A DNA stretch of 64,000 nucleotides, taken from positions 35,503,743 to 35,567,742 of the forward strand of contig CM063283.1 of assembly GCA_032173965.1 (NCBI GenBank), read 5' to 3'. Position 1 is the stretch's first letter, and each line of letters starts with the position of its first letter. The notes under the pieces were generated by a model. The model was not told the origin of the DNA and searched no databases. It was given only the letters and a program-made list of their open reading frames with translations. A program made the translations under genes and the position numbers. Origin of the DNA: Sitta carolinensis (lineage: Eukaryota > Chordata > Aves > Passeriformes > Sittidae). Positions 1 to 11,500 of this stretch are shown here, piece after piece.

Positions 1-2225
1 TTGAGCTCACATGAGCCAGTGGCTACGCTACAACATGGAGAATTCAGCTGGGAACAGACAGAAAAGGAACCTGACCAGGACATAGTTTTCTCTCACCAAA
101 AACTTCAAAAACATATGGGGTAACATTTTTTTTATGGTTTTGGGTATTTTCTGCTCCTCTTGACAAATACAGCTGCTCATTCCTGTTACTAAAAAGCCCT
201 CAGCTTCAAGGTTGGAGGGGATTTTTTTTAAGTCTCAGAGTATAAAGAGTTCTCAATTGAAATACAGAAATATGTTAACAAAGCTTTCATTAGCAAAGGG
301 AAAGAGTAACAGTTCACAGAGATGTTTTGGCTTGTTCCTTGAAATACATAGTAGCTAGTGTCTGCATGCTTTCATCTCCTCTAATGTTAGGAAGAAGCTG
401 GTACACAAAACCTTACCAAAACATCAGAAGTTCAAGTTTGTAAATATTTGAAAATCTGTCTTATCTTCAAAACCTAATTGTTTAATCATTAGGACTCACC
501 AAGTTTCACTCTCAGTCATGTATACACCACTTTGTTTCACCAAGACTTACAAAACCTTGGGACATGCCTCATTACCCTAAAAATACCATTACTTTTCCAT
601 ATAGCAACGGAAATGGCTTTTTAATCCATCTGGATGTAAAGAGCAGAAAAACACAAACCTCATTTCATAGGAAATAAATATTTACATTTCCCTTTAACAT
701 TATGGAATTTCTAGCATCCTGTTTATCAATACCTTAAGGTTTGCAAGTTACTCATTTTACAATAAAACTTCTCCAAGGGGCAAGTTTAAAAGTTATTTTA
801 AAATGAGAACAGCTTTCACATATCAAAGGTTAGCCACACAAATTAGATTGGGCAGGGGGGAAGTTAGGCATATGTTTTTTCCCCCTATGCAAACAGTGCA
901 CACTTCATACTCGCATCACTTTGCTAGAGCTCCCACATGCTACTGGCAGGCAAAGACACAAAACCTTTTGTAGGAATAGTACAAGTAGCCAATACCATAT
1001 GAAATCTAATAGTAAATAAACAAATCCCCAAACCTTTAAAATAGGATTTTCAAAGACAACATTACATCACCTTAATGAAGCTTTTTAAAGAAAGCTTTGC
1101 CAATTTAAAGAAAGCAATGCAAGAAAGGTATGCGTGAGAGAGGAATGCTTTAATTACTTAAACTCACAGCTAGCTCTTACAAAATTGACACATGGGGAAG
1201 CCAAGACTGCTATAATTACCTACATTCACAGAGGACACGAAACTGGCACTTGTGGAGGTCATTTATGATACCCTTGGCTTTGGTGCTCTCAGTTCAACAT
1301 TCTCAATAGATTTTAAGCACTAGATGTCATTGTTTTACAGAGGAAACAAAGAAACCTGAGCTCAGGTCTCGACAAGCTTATAAAGACAAGGGGTAAAAAG
1401 TAACAAACATCCTTTTTTGAATATTTCCTCCTTCCAAAGTTACTGCGATAGTGGTTCTGACAACATAAAGTTTCATCTTAAGTGACTAGGCACATAGAAA
1501 TAAGTTTAATATGTTAAAATACATCTAAACCAACACTTTAAAGCTTCTCTTTAAAAGCACACCATGACTCCAAAGGAGGCTGTTCAGTATTCCTAACATT
1601 TCTCAGCTTCCACGCCATCCGCCTCACTCGCTCGGCCGATGCTGCCCTGGTCATACTGAGGTACAACCAGGAGCAACCTTCCTCCCCACGCTTTAGCACA
1701 CACCGCACCGGTGTGACTCGGGGTAATGATACAGAAACACGGATATTTACGTCAAGCGCTATGTGCAGTCATGTTTAAAAATAGAAGAGAAGAAAATTAG
1801 TGTTAATTTCAGGTTGCTCTCTGTCCTGAACTCTTTCGAGACAGGAAGGAGTGTTTTTAATTCAGACTGTCTCGGAGCAAGCGCTACAGAAGTAATTTAC
1901 AAGATGGCAAAAAATTATAAGCCTTAATGATAGGAGGGCAACCAAGCAAGCCTTTAATTTGGATTGAGAGGAGGGGGCGGTGGCGATACTACACAGACAG
2001 ATTTTTGCAAGTTGCCACGATACTTTCTAAAAATAGCAGTCCGCAGCTGCCGACAAAGAATGAAGGTTTGGGGGCCGCGTCCTCGGAGCTGCCGCCGGAC
2101 GGCGGGGCAGCCCCACGGGAGCGCGCTGCGCGCTCCGCCGTACGGGGCTGCGGCGGGACCCCGGCCTCGGGCAGGGACCGTGAGTAACGAGGGCTGGCAG
2201 CCAGCAGGACCGAGAGACGCCTCAC
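1..2225 (-). other. LMO7 intron 1 (5' part)
   Basis: If the exon at 2226-2294 is LMO7, this AT-rich stretch is the start of its first intron in transcript direction. I see no splice-bounded reading frame and no recognisable repeat. CpG density rises from about 1950 toward the exon as part of the promoter island. Confidence 0.6.
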
Positions 2226-2880
2226 CTCCAGCCATCGCCGGGCTTCGGCGAACGCCGCCTGGAAGTCGCACTCCGCGTCGTCTCTCCCGTCCATGGCCAG
2301 CAGCGAGCGAACGGGCGGGCGGGGGGCGGCCGGTGCTCGGCGGGGCGGGGGCGCGGGAGCGGCCGCTGTCATTCAGCTGCCTCCTTTAAACGCTGCCCGC
2401 GCCGTCTCCTCCCCCTCCGCCTCCTCCCCGCGGAACTCCCCCTCCCGGGAGCTCGCTGGCGCTCCGTGGCCGCAGGAATCCGAAGAGCCGCGGGCCGTGT
2501 GGCAGCGCCGGGACCCCCGGGGCAGCCGGACGCCCGGGAGGGGCCGCACCCCCGCGGCGGTGGCGGCTCCCTCCCGCCGGGACGCGGCGCCCCTCGCGCT
2601 CCCGGCCGGCGGAGGCCGCCCCCGGCGACTCCCGCCCCGGCGCATACCACGAATAGCTGGGGACAATCGCACCTTTCAGGGCCGGCCCCGCCGCCCCGGC
2701 CCCGCCACCTGCCGCCCCGTCCGGCCGGGACTGCCCAGCGCGCCGCCGCCTCCCCCTCTCCCTTCCTCCCTCCGGAGGGGCCGCGGGAGCCCCGGGAGCC
2801 CGGGCCGCCTTCCTCACCAGTGGGGCTTCCCCGGCCAACCACAGGCAGCGCCGCGACCCAGGGGAAGCGGCTCCACACTC
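2050..2880. promoter_or_regulatory. CpG island / LMO7 promoter region
   Basis: This is a strongly GC-rich block, dense in CpG, covering the LMO7 first exon and about 600 bp upstream of it. It has many GC-box-like strings and no canonical TATA box. The nearest AT-rich element is TTTAAA at about 2387-2392, roughly 95 nt upstream of the chosen start codon. Long open frames here on both strands are by-products of the base composition. Confidence 0.8.
2226..2294 (-). CDS. LMO7: LMO7 first coding exon (partial gene, continues off the left edge)
   Basis: LMO7 is a cytoskeletal and nuclear-envelope scaffold with CH, PDZ and LIM domains. Only the first 23 codons are here. The peptide begins MDGRDDAECDF and ends AFAEARRWLE. 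The exon closes in phase 0 at GAG followed by a GTGAGG donor. A short first exon ending W-[I/L]-E just before the calponin-homology domain is what I recall for LMO7 and its paralogue LIMCH1. The start has a good context (GGCCATGG). An in-frame ATG at 2372 has a poor context and only adds Ala/Pro-rich sequence. Position and strand fit human synteny, where LMO7 follows UCHL3 on the same strand. The CH domain is outside the window, so identity rests on a short match plus gene order. LIMCH1 is the main alternative, but it lies elsewhere in vertebrate genomes. Confidence 0.72.
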
Positions 2881-5800
2881 TGCAGCGTTGTCCCGTCTGG
2901 GAACGAAGTTAGGAGCCTTTTCCACAACTACGGGAGACATGAGAGAGCCACACTTTGTTTTGAGCGCTTTTCTTAAGTGGTCGAGGCGGAGGTGCCCTGT
3001 CTGAGCTGGAGCCACACGGGTCGGCTTCCATGCTTCCCTCCCCAGCTCCATTGGCCTCAATTCTGATTTAGCTCACACCACCCACACTAATGCCCATTGC
3101 TTTGGCTCATTCGTATCCTTGTCCCCGGCTCACTGCATCAGATTTCTGGGGACTCCTCCACCTCACACACTGTCCCAGGCTCAGAGCTAAAGCCTGGTCT
3201 CCGTACGGCTCGACCATGGAGCTGGGTGGGAGCTGTGCACAGCTCTGCCCACTGCGGCGACCACAAACGTGGGGCAGGTTGGGATCACGCTGTGCTGCAG
3301 CAAAGGATCATCCACCATGACCGAAACACGGGAGCCAGGAGGGAGGTGATTTGCTGGCTGAACACAGTGAAATCCTTTCTTCCAATGAAAGGGTGGACAA
3401 GTGCTAAGCAGAAAAGTTAAGTATAAGGGGAAAGAGCCGTTTTCTGTAATATTAATCCACAGCATTAGGTTGTTATGTTTTGGCTTTGGTTTGTTTCATT
3501 TTGACCTCCTTTCAATCTGAAAGGAGGCTGTGGCGAGGTGGAACTCAGTCTCTTCTCCTAGGTAACAAGCAACAGAACAAGAGGAAATGGCCTCAAGATG
3601 CACCAGGGGAGGTTTAGATCGGATATAAGGATAAATTTCTTCAATGCAAGCATGGTCAGGCATTGGCACAAGCTCCCCAGGTATTTAGGGGAATCACCAT
3701 CCCTGGAAGTGTTCAAAATGTGTAGGTGTGGTACTTGGGGACGTGGTTTAGTGGTGAATATGGCAATGTTAGTTTAACATTGAACTCAATGATCTTAGAG
3801 GTCTTTCCCAACTTTTACAATTCCATGATCTTTTCCTACTTCAACTTTCTGTAGCATTTTTTTACTTTCCATGTCTTCTCTGTAAGTAAAACTGAGTTGC
3901 TGCACCCATCTTTTGCTTTTATAGCCCATGGCAGAACATAAGTAATTTTGAAAGGTCTATTGAGAAAAGATAACTTAAAACTTCTACTATGCACAAATTC
4001 ACTTCTGAGATGTTTACTTGGGAACATATCTTCTGTTTTACAAAAAGCCTTCTTAGAACAGGGAAGAAGAATTTTAAGAGATCACCAAGCCAAGAAGCTA
4101 TGAGCCATCAGTTTCTGCAGTATATGGAAATCAGTGTGGCTGGTGTTACACACAGGAGGGAAAATGCAGTGGATCTGGCTGAAATAAGTTCCACGGGAGA
4201 TGTTTGACATTTATTAAAGTTACAAATGCATAGATGTTATGTAGTTAGCTTCTCACCATGGTATGATTTGAGACATCTATGCCATAGAGCCAGCAAGGAA
4301 TAATATGATAACCAAAGCTGTAATTTTGAAGGGATTTTTCTTAATCTTTTTTCCTGTTCCAAGCCAGATCAGCCACAACACCAAATACAAATGAAGAATC
4401 TGCATTTTTCCTGAGTGGGTAGCCTGAACATCAGAAAACAACCTTCTCATCTCACTATTTAGCATCCATGATTACAAAGGTTAAAAATGTCTAAATAAAA
4501 CACATATCAGCTGCTGCTGCTGGCTGACATCAGTTTGCATTACCTGAGGTTACCAAACATTTTTAGGGAGAACTACAGCACCCTTTCTCCAGGTTTTAAG
4601 GTTTTTCACTTCATCTAATACAGTGCTCATCTCTAGGTAGGACAAAGTAACTAGGAATTCTATAAAACAAGCTTCAAAAGACATCATGTTAAAAAATTGT
4701 TCACATTTCTCACTTATTTCTAGTTGCTTTATTTCACTTCATAACAAATCAAATCACTTTTCTTACAAATGATGTATTTACTGGTTTAGATCAAGTAATT
4801 AAAGTAATTTGAGTAATCATGTCATCTGATTAAGTATTTAAGTAGCATGGATCACAGCAGCTTTCAAGTCAAAGTTCCTCAGTAAGTAAAAAAAGTTCCA
4901 ACGTGTAAATCTCAAAGTGAATTTTAAATCAATTGTCACAAATAAATTATCGATGTAAGCCTGAGCAACCAAAATAGTTTTATTATTCCTCTGTGCTAAC
5001 AATGTAAGTCACCAGAGTCCGAGATCAGAGAAAGATTACATACACCAGATATGACTGCTAATTGTTACTGTCAAAAGTAGCAAATGTAATATTGTTTTAC
5101 TTGACCAAAATAAACTCTTTCAATGTGTGTGCTCCTATGAGAGTAGTCAAGCAACAGTTTACATCATATTCTTTTTAAGAAGAGTTCTACAAATATTTGA
5201 CACAATAATATTTTCTACCAAGGCAGGCTTCTTTCTTTAAGGAAAGACCATATTTAGTTTGTAAATGTGGGCTGTGAAGTGTCTTTATTTTCTAAAACAT
5301 ACATGTCAGTGTCAGAAAACAACTTTCTTCTTCTTTCCTTAACTAAATTGTGCAGCCATGATTGAAAGGGCATTGTACTGGTTATTAAATTATAATTTCT
5401 TAACAAAATGTCTGTAAATAACATAGGAAAACTTGCACCAATATACTTAAAAGAGCTCGAACAATCCTAAGTGCTTAATAGCACACCAGCTCCGCTAAAC
5501 TGAAGTTTAGTTTAGTGCAGCTAAATCTAATGTAAGTACGGAGCATGTATCATGTCCTCACTCCTATACACACCATTTCTGTAAGATGGTGTGTACAGCT
5601 GGTCCAGACTGCAGGGGCTGAAGAGGGATTTCCTGGCACTGGCATGCCTGTGGCCAAGCCATGCTCCTCCATGCAAAGGTGTCGAGGCTCTGGCAGGGCT
5701 GTGCAAGTTAGTGTTATTGTGCAAGTTAGTTACAGTGTTATTTTCCCATGGTGCTTGAGCTAATAAGCAGAGATTGTACAGCTCAGGCGATGATGCAGAC

Positions 5801-8369
5801 ATTGGGGTATCACAGAGCCAAGAGCACCACGGGGTCTGCAGGGTTTATCAGCCTCTAATCAAGACCTTGCTAAACTTTACAAGTCAGCCAAGTGTTCATA
5901 CCTCACTTTTTTTATCCATGTTATACAGGTTCTTCTGTCAAGGATGGAGATATTTCAGCAGCTTGTAGATCCTTTTACTTCCTGTGCTCCTCGAGACAGT
6001 GCCAAAGCCTGTGCCAAAGCATGGTCGCACAAGCTCTGGAAGGCTGTTACACTGTACATGTTGGGTGAGATGTATTTCTGCAGTGCAGTCTGTCACAGTT
6101 TCTACCAAGGGATCACACAGTGAGCAAAGTTCAGCATAAAATCTAGTGCATTGCTCTTCCTTTGGCATCTCAAAGCAGCGTTCACTAAACCATACCATCT
6201 TACATTTTAATAAACCAGAAATTAATGTTGAAAATAAAAGAGGGAAACACTCTGCAGAACAACTGATTTGTGGACTGTGTAGATGCTAAGCAAAACTATA
6301 ATATTGCCAAAATAATAAGAATTCTTACTTATAAGTTTTAACTTAAGATTCAAGATGTATTTTTCAGCATGATCACAGAAAATCCACCCCAAGTTTACTA
6401 TTCTAACCTTATTATTCTTTGTCCCGAATTTGTCTAATCAGTCCTTGTACCCAACAAGGAGCTCGACTTCTGAAGGGATTTTGCAGTAAACAGCTGCACA
6501 AAAACAGAGACACACCATTTATTACTTAAACCCATAGAAATCTTCTGAACCCTGAAGATCATATATGATGAGACCATTTCCCTAGAGTAGACAATTCATG
6601 CAGCTTGTTTAACAGCTTTGAACTGCACTTCCTCTTTCCTCACCCTCCTCCCTATCCTAAAAGAGCCTTATCTGTATTAACTATGGCTTACTTGAAATGC
6701 ACTCCTGCAAGTCACCATTTGCTTAAAATATGCAATATCCCAATTCAGTGGGGACAACCTTTATTTGATTTTGCTGATATTAGCAAGACAACACAGCTGG
6801 TTTGGTTACTAAAGCCCCTGATTTTTATTTAAAAGCAAGTTTCAGGATTTTAGTAATGAGCATGGCAACATAAAGCAAGTCTTAATGATACTGCACTTCA
6901 TTGGGGTGAAAAAGCAAAAGCTTCAAAAATAGAAGCTCATTAGTGTCATTCTTCTCCTTTGCTTTTCCAACCAGCTCACTTATAGAAAACAGACTGTTGT
7001 TGTTACGGGACTCTCCAGGTGATATGTTTTAGACAGACACTCAAACTTTTTCTTTAGAGTGCAAGAGATGTTCTTAAGTGATAAGACAAACTCCCAGGCC
7101 TCTTTGTTTTCTATAAAGAAGGAAAACTCTGCCAAAGTGCTTCTGACATAACCCCATTCGTTTTTCCTGCAATGACAATTGATAGGAATGAAGGCACCCT
7201 CTGGGACGTGGAGGGTTCAGTTTCCTTTGGCAGCAGGTTTGATTGGAAGTAAACCTAAATTATTCCACGTCAAAGGAGTGATTAAGGAATATTTTTCCAG
7301 AATGTCAAAAACATGCACATTAACCCAAACCAATCTTCACAAAATCCTAAAGTGTTAAGATTGCTTAGCTAAAAAACCAAACCCAAAACCAAACAAGAAA
7401 ATCAAATTCAAAAGAACCACAATGCTACTAATTCAGGTATAGAAAAATACCTTAAGATCAGTGGGTGGAGTGGGACGGATGGCACAGGGTAAGGCTATCA
7501 CGTAGCATTCAGTAATGCTGCCTGACAAACTTACAATAGATTTTCCAATCAGGGAAGATATCAGGGGAGTAAAGTATATGACTGTCATGGTTGCCTTAAA
7601 ATCTCCAGTCTGTTGTTGCTAAACAAAACTTTATAACAACAATCATCACTTTTCTATCATTTATTTCAGTTAGGTGAGGTACTTCACATTGCTGTATTCC
7701 CCTGTGTGTGCCCTGCACAGTCCTACCATCTGAATTACTTAATGTGCCTTTTCGGGGAAAATGTCCATGTAATTTTTCTACATATACAAAGAGCAAACAT
7801 TGGTTTAACTAAAGTTTTTTTTACAATTTATTAATATTATTAGACTTGAGAAACAAAGTGAAGTTTTATTCAAAATGTAAACATTAAGGTGATTTTAAAA
7901 TGCTAGTGCTTACCAACAGTAAGAATAGTCCTTTTTCTGCCTATTTTCTTCCATATATTTATTTATAAATAACGCACTGAAAAAATGTCACTTGAGCCAT
8001 GTGAAGAAGTTCTTATAATATTCTTGCACCATTATAAATAAAAGATGGAGATAGCCTCATACTCCAAGTTTTCAGCCATTAACATACGACACACTCCACT
8101 CAGAATGTTACCTGTGCATGATACAAATGATAATCCTGCTCTGAAGTAGCTCATCATTATCGTGAGGAAATATCACAGACACTAATTCCCAAAACTTTTA
8201 AGGGGGTGGAAGGGAAAAAAACCCACCACATTGAACAAAATGCATGCCTGTATAGAAATACCCGAAGTTGCTGTAGGAACAAGCAGCAAAATATAGCATG
8301 GACAAATGCAAAGTTTATTCCACGTATGCTACAATTAGTCAAGATGTTAGGGAAGTATCAAAATTTGTA
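2881..8369. other. Intergenic region between LMO7 and UCHL3
   Basis: This is AT-rich sequence with no supported exon. It contains one CR1 copy (about 3515-3834) and a short local duplication near 5700-5742. Short open frames are not flanked by splice sites and resemble nothing I recognise. UCHL3 and LMO7 are both read leftward, so this is a tandem intergenic spacer of about 5.5 kb. Confidence 0.6.
3515..3834 (+). mobile_element. CR1 LINE, 5'-truncated 3' end
   Basis: The sequence follows the 3' region of avian CR1. It has GGCTGTGGCGAGGTGG, then a 'GAGGAAATGGCCTCAAG' block, 'CACCAGGGGAGGTTTAGAT', and 'TCACCATCCCTGGAAGTG'. The end reads GATCTTAGAGGTCTTTCCCA followed by ATTCCATGAT, a CR1 terminal octamer-type repeat. 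CR1 moves by target-primed reverse transcription, so truncation at the 5' end is normal. The copy is sense on the plus strand. Confidence 0.9.
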
Positions 8370-8390
8370 CTATTAACATATGGCAACAGT

Positions 8391-8396
8391 TTTATT
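8391..8396 (-). terminator. Candidate UCHL3 poly(A) signal AATAAA
   Basis: AATAAA is read on the minus strand 45 nt after the stop codon, implying a very short 3' UTR. A second AATAAA lies at 8314-8319 and has a better U/G-rich stretch downstream of it. Both may be used. I cannot tell which dominates from sequence alone. Confidence 0.6.
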
Positions 8397-8440
8397 CTTA
8401 CAATACTTTGCAATAAGAGTTGCCTCACTGGAAAAGGCTT

Positions 8441-8524
8441 TTAAGCTGCAGACAGTGCAATTGCATTAAATCTTAATTCTTCTGGGTCACGTTCCATGAA
8501 TTTCTTGCAAACTTCTATTGCATC
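8441..8524 (-). CDS. UCHL3: UCHL3 coding exon 9 and stop
   Basis: This exon encodes residues 204-230, [19 protein letters not shown] then NAIALSAA, ending in TAA at 8443-8441. The acceptor is CCTTAG. The sequence is near-identical to the mammalian C-terminus. Confidence 0.97.
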   Translation of the reverse strand, partial: DAIEVCKKFMERDPEELRFNAIALSAA

Positions 8525-11500
8525 CTAAGGGAAAAAAAGTACAAAAAAAACCCAAATGAAAAACAGTATAAATTATATTTATTATAAAAACTCAAAACAA
8601 AATGCAAAAAAAAAATGAAGATATGCTTTATCCAAACTATGCTCAAAATGGATTTTTCCATAAAGGTTTACTAAATAGTGTGACAAACCTACATAAACTG
8701 TATTTCTGATGTAAGTTACCACTACTCAAGATTACTTACAGTGCTCATATGGGCAGCCTAAAAGAGAAAAATTTTTCTGAAGGACTTTAGCAATGATGAT
8801 TTTTGTGACTGAATATTAATTTGTGCAGCACATGTGTTGCTTGTCTAAATGCATGTCTGAAGTTTGCCTTAACTAGTACTGTTGCCTTCAGAAATTTTTT
8901 CCTTTGTTTCAAGATGAATCTAAGATGGGTGGGGTAATTGAAAGATTTTAAGTAATTCCTTCATCTAGCTTTAGGGTGCAATCTGGAGAACACATGTTAT
9001 CAGCAAAAACAGGAAAAAGCCACATACAGAATAAGGAAAGCTTTATCCAATTTCTTCCCAAGAAAATTCATTCTTCTTGTCCAGGCAAGCAGCAATTGTT
9101 TGCAAACTTTACAGACATCAGTCTGTGCTTCTAAACTATAAAATCTTTTTTGATTTGGTTTGTTTTAGTTTCTCTGCTTTCTTCTTTTGGTAATGCTAAT
9201 CAGTCTGGATATCATAAAACTCAGATCTATGCACTGCCTTCTCTCAACTTCAACTTTGCATCATTCTGTGGGGATAACAGTTTATACTTCCAACTCAGTG
9301 TATCCCTTTCCAATTATTTCTCAGCTCATGACACAAAGAAGCACCCAAAAGAAGCTGTGAAAGTGGAGAAGAATGATTATTAGCAAGGGTCAGAAAAGAA
9401 AACCACTTCTGTCTAGCGTGACACCTATCAAACTATAAACCAAAGGAAAGAGAATGAAAAATTTTAAGTTTTCAATCTGCTAACTTCTTTTTAGAGGTAC
9501 TAACTGAAAGGAGCAGGAGTATATGAAAATCTAACCACAGTAGATAAGTCAGTCTGATCTTGTGTTATAGTCAACCCTTCTGACATTTATGTTATGATAC
9601 TCTCTCATCCAGAGCCACATGTGAGTATTCCAAAGTATTTCTTTTCAAAACCTAATTTTTCCTCACCATCCCACTTGCTCTATTCCTCATCCAACTATAT
9701 ATATAGCTATACTTGTATGGGTATTTTCATATATCTGTTTTATAAATTTTGTGGAAATACAGCAAGAATTTTGTATAACACCATTTAAGAAGGTTCTCTA
9801 TCCCTACCTCTAAAAAAGAATCGTCGCTGGTTTCCCCATGGTTTATTGGAAATGGCTTGCGCCCATCTGTTGAAAGACAAAGTGGGATTGAATAACACAT
9901 TTATAAAATTATAAAAGCTTCATTTTTCCAGTTAAAACTATTTAAACAGATTTTTTGTACTTCACTTTCAAAAATGCTAACGCATTTTTCATAAAGTCCG
10001 CACATGCAGCTAGCTGTTCTCTCCACTACTGACTGCTTCTACCAGTATCATTATATATAGTCTGTTGCTTTTAAAAAATAATCAAAACAATGAAATATTT
10101 TTCAGTATTTAATTTGAAAACTTCAAAACTGTAAGTTGTTATTTTTGTGCTGGTATAGTACTTCAGTTTTTCAAGCAGAGTAGAAAAAATTCAGCTACAC
10201 TTGATGGATTTACACAGACAGACAGCTGTATGTCTGTGGTGTTTGACAGCTGTGATGAGGGACTCCACAACAGACCAGAGTAGCAAACCCACCATTATGA
10301 AGAATCTGGCATCACTGAAAATGTTTCTGTCATTTAAAACCAAACAACTCTAAGTATTAAGTCCTTACACAGCATTTAAACAGGGTTGCTATAGGTATTT
10401 TTTCATAGGCTTTTTTCTTGCATTTTCAATAGAATAATTGCTTGTCATTCTCAACATTAAAAAATAATTTCATTCATATAAATATGCTTCAGGTTACTTG
10501 CAAAGAGTTAACAGTATGAAAACTTATGTCAGGGTATCGTAAGTATTTGCCAAACCAAAATCACTTTTGGCTCTGTCTTCCCTGTAAAAGGCTTTTCCCT
10601 CCCTAAAGATGCCACCAAAGTTGACAACACTTCCAAACTACATTTTCCATAACTAAAAATAGATTTGATGTTAGAAAATGTTTGGATTTATATGAACAAG
10701 ATGCTGCTCATTATTGTAACTACCATGACTGAAGATAAAAGGCAAAACCCTCAGAAAATGCCAGGGAAACAGAACTGAATACCCTGCACTGTTGCAAGGT
10801 AAGTTTACCATAATTTTGGACCTTTTTAAATGTCCATATTGACAGATCAACATTTTTATTTCATGTACCTATAAACAATGTGTTTTCTATGACAAAAACT
10901 TCATATATATTAAATATCTATGTGCTTCCTTATCATTTTCTGCATGCCAAAGCCCACATGCTGCCCATACTGTCTGAAGCCAGTGAATCAATTGAATAAT
11001 CTTCTTTCAATCAATTGAAAAACCTTCCATTTTCCTACTTTATAGAGTTGAGGTTTTTTTTTGCTCCCTTCCACTGGTACAGAGATAAGTTATTTTAAGA
11101 ACAAAAGAAATAGTACTATTGACAGTCTACTGCACAGCAGAGCTAAATGCCTCTTCTCCTTCTAATTTTTTATTTTAAGGAAAAATTCGAATGGGGTTTC
11201 TCTCACATCGTACCTACAGAAAATAGGTAAACATGGTCATCATAGTGTGTAGTCTGCTTTTTAAACAGCATAAATTAATCAACAATGAAAATGTATTATA
11301 GAAATAGTAGCACACAACCAAAAAAAGTGAAAGTCATCCCTTATTTTGAGATTTAGAGTCATATAATATTTATTACATCCTACAGTACTTATGTTTTTGA
11401 TCTAGTCCACTGACAGATACACAGCATCATAAAATACAAAAATGTGTGCCTATTGCTTAGGACTTATCCCTGGGAATACCCCTCAGATTAACTTAATATT

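Noticed and set aside
2293..3060. Several 150-230-codon frames on both strands near the LMO7 promoter
   Set aside because: They overlap one another in a GC-rich island, are rich in Arg, Gly and Pro, and show no domain. They are composition artefacts.
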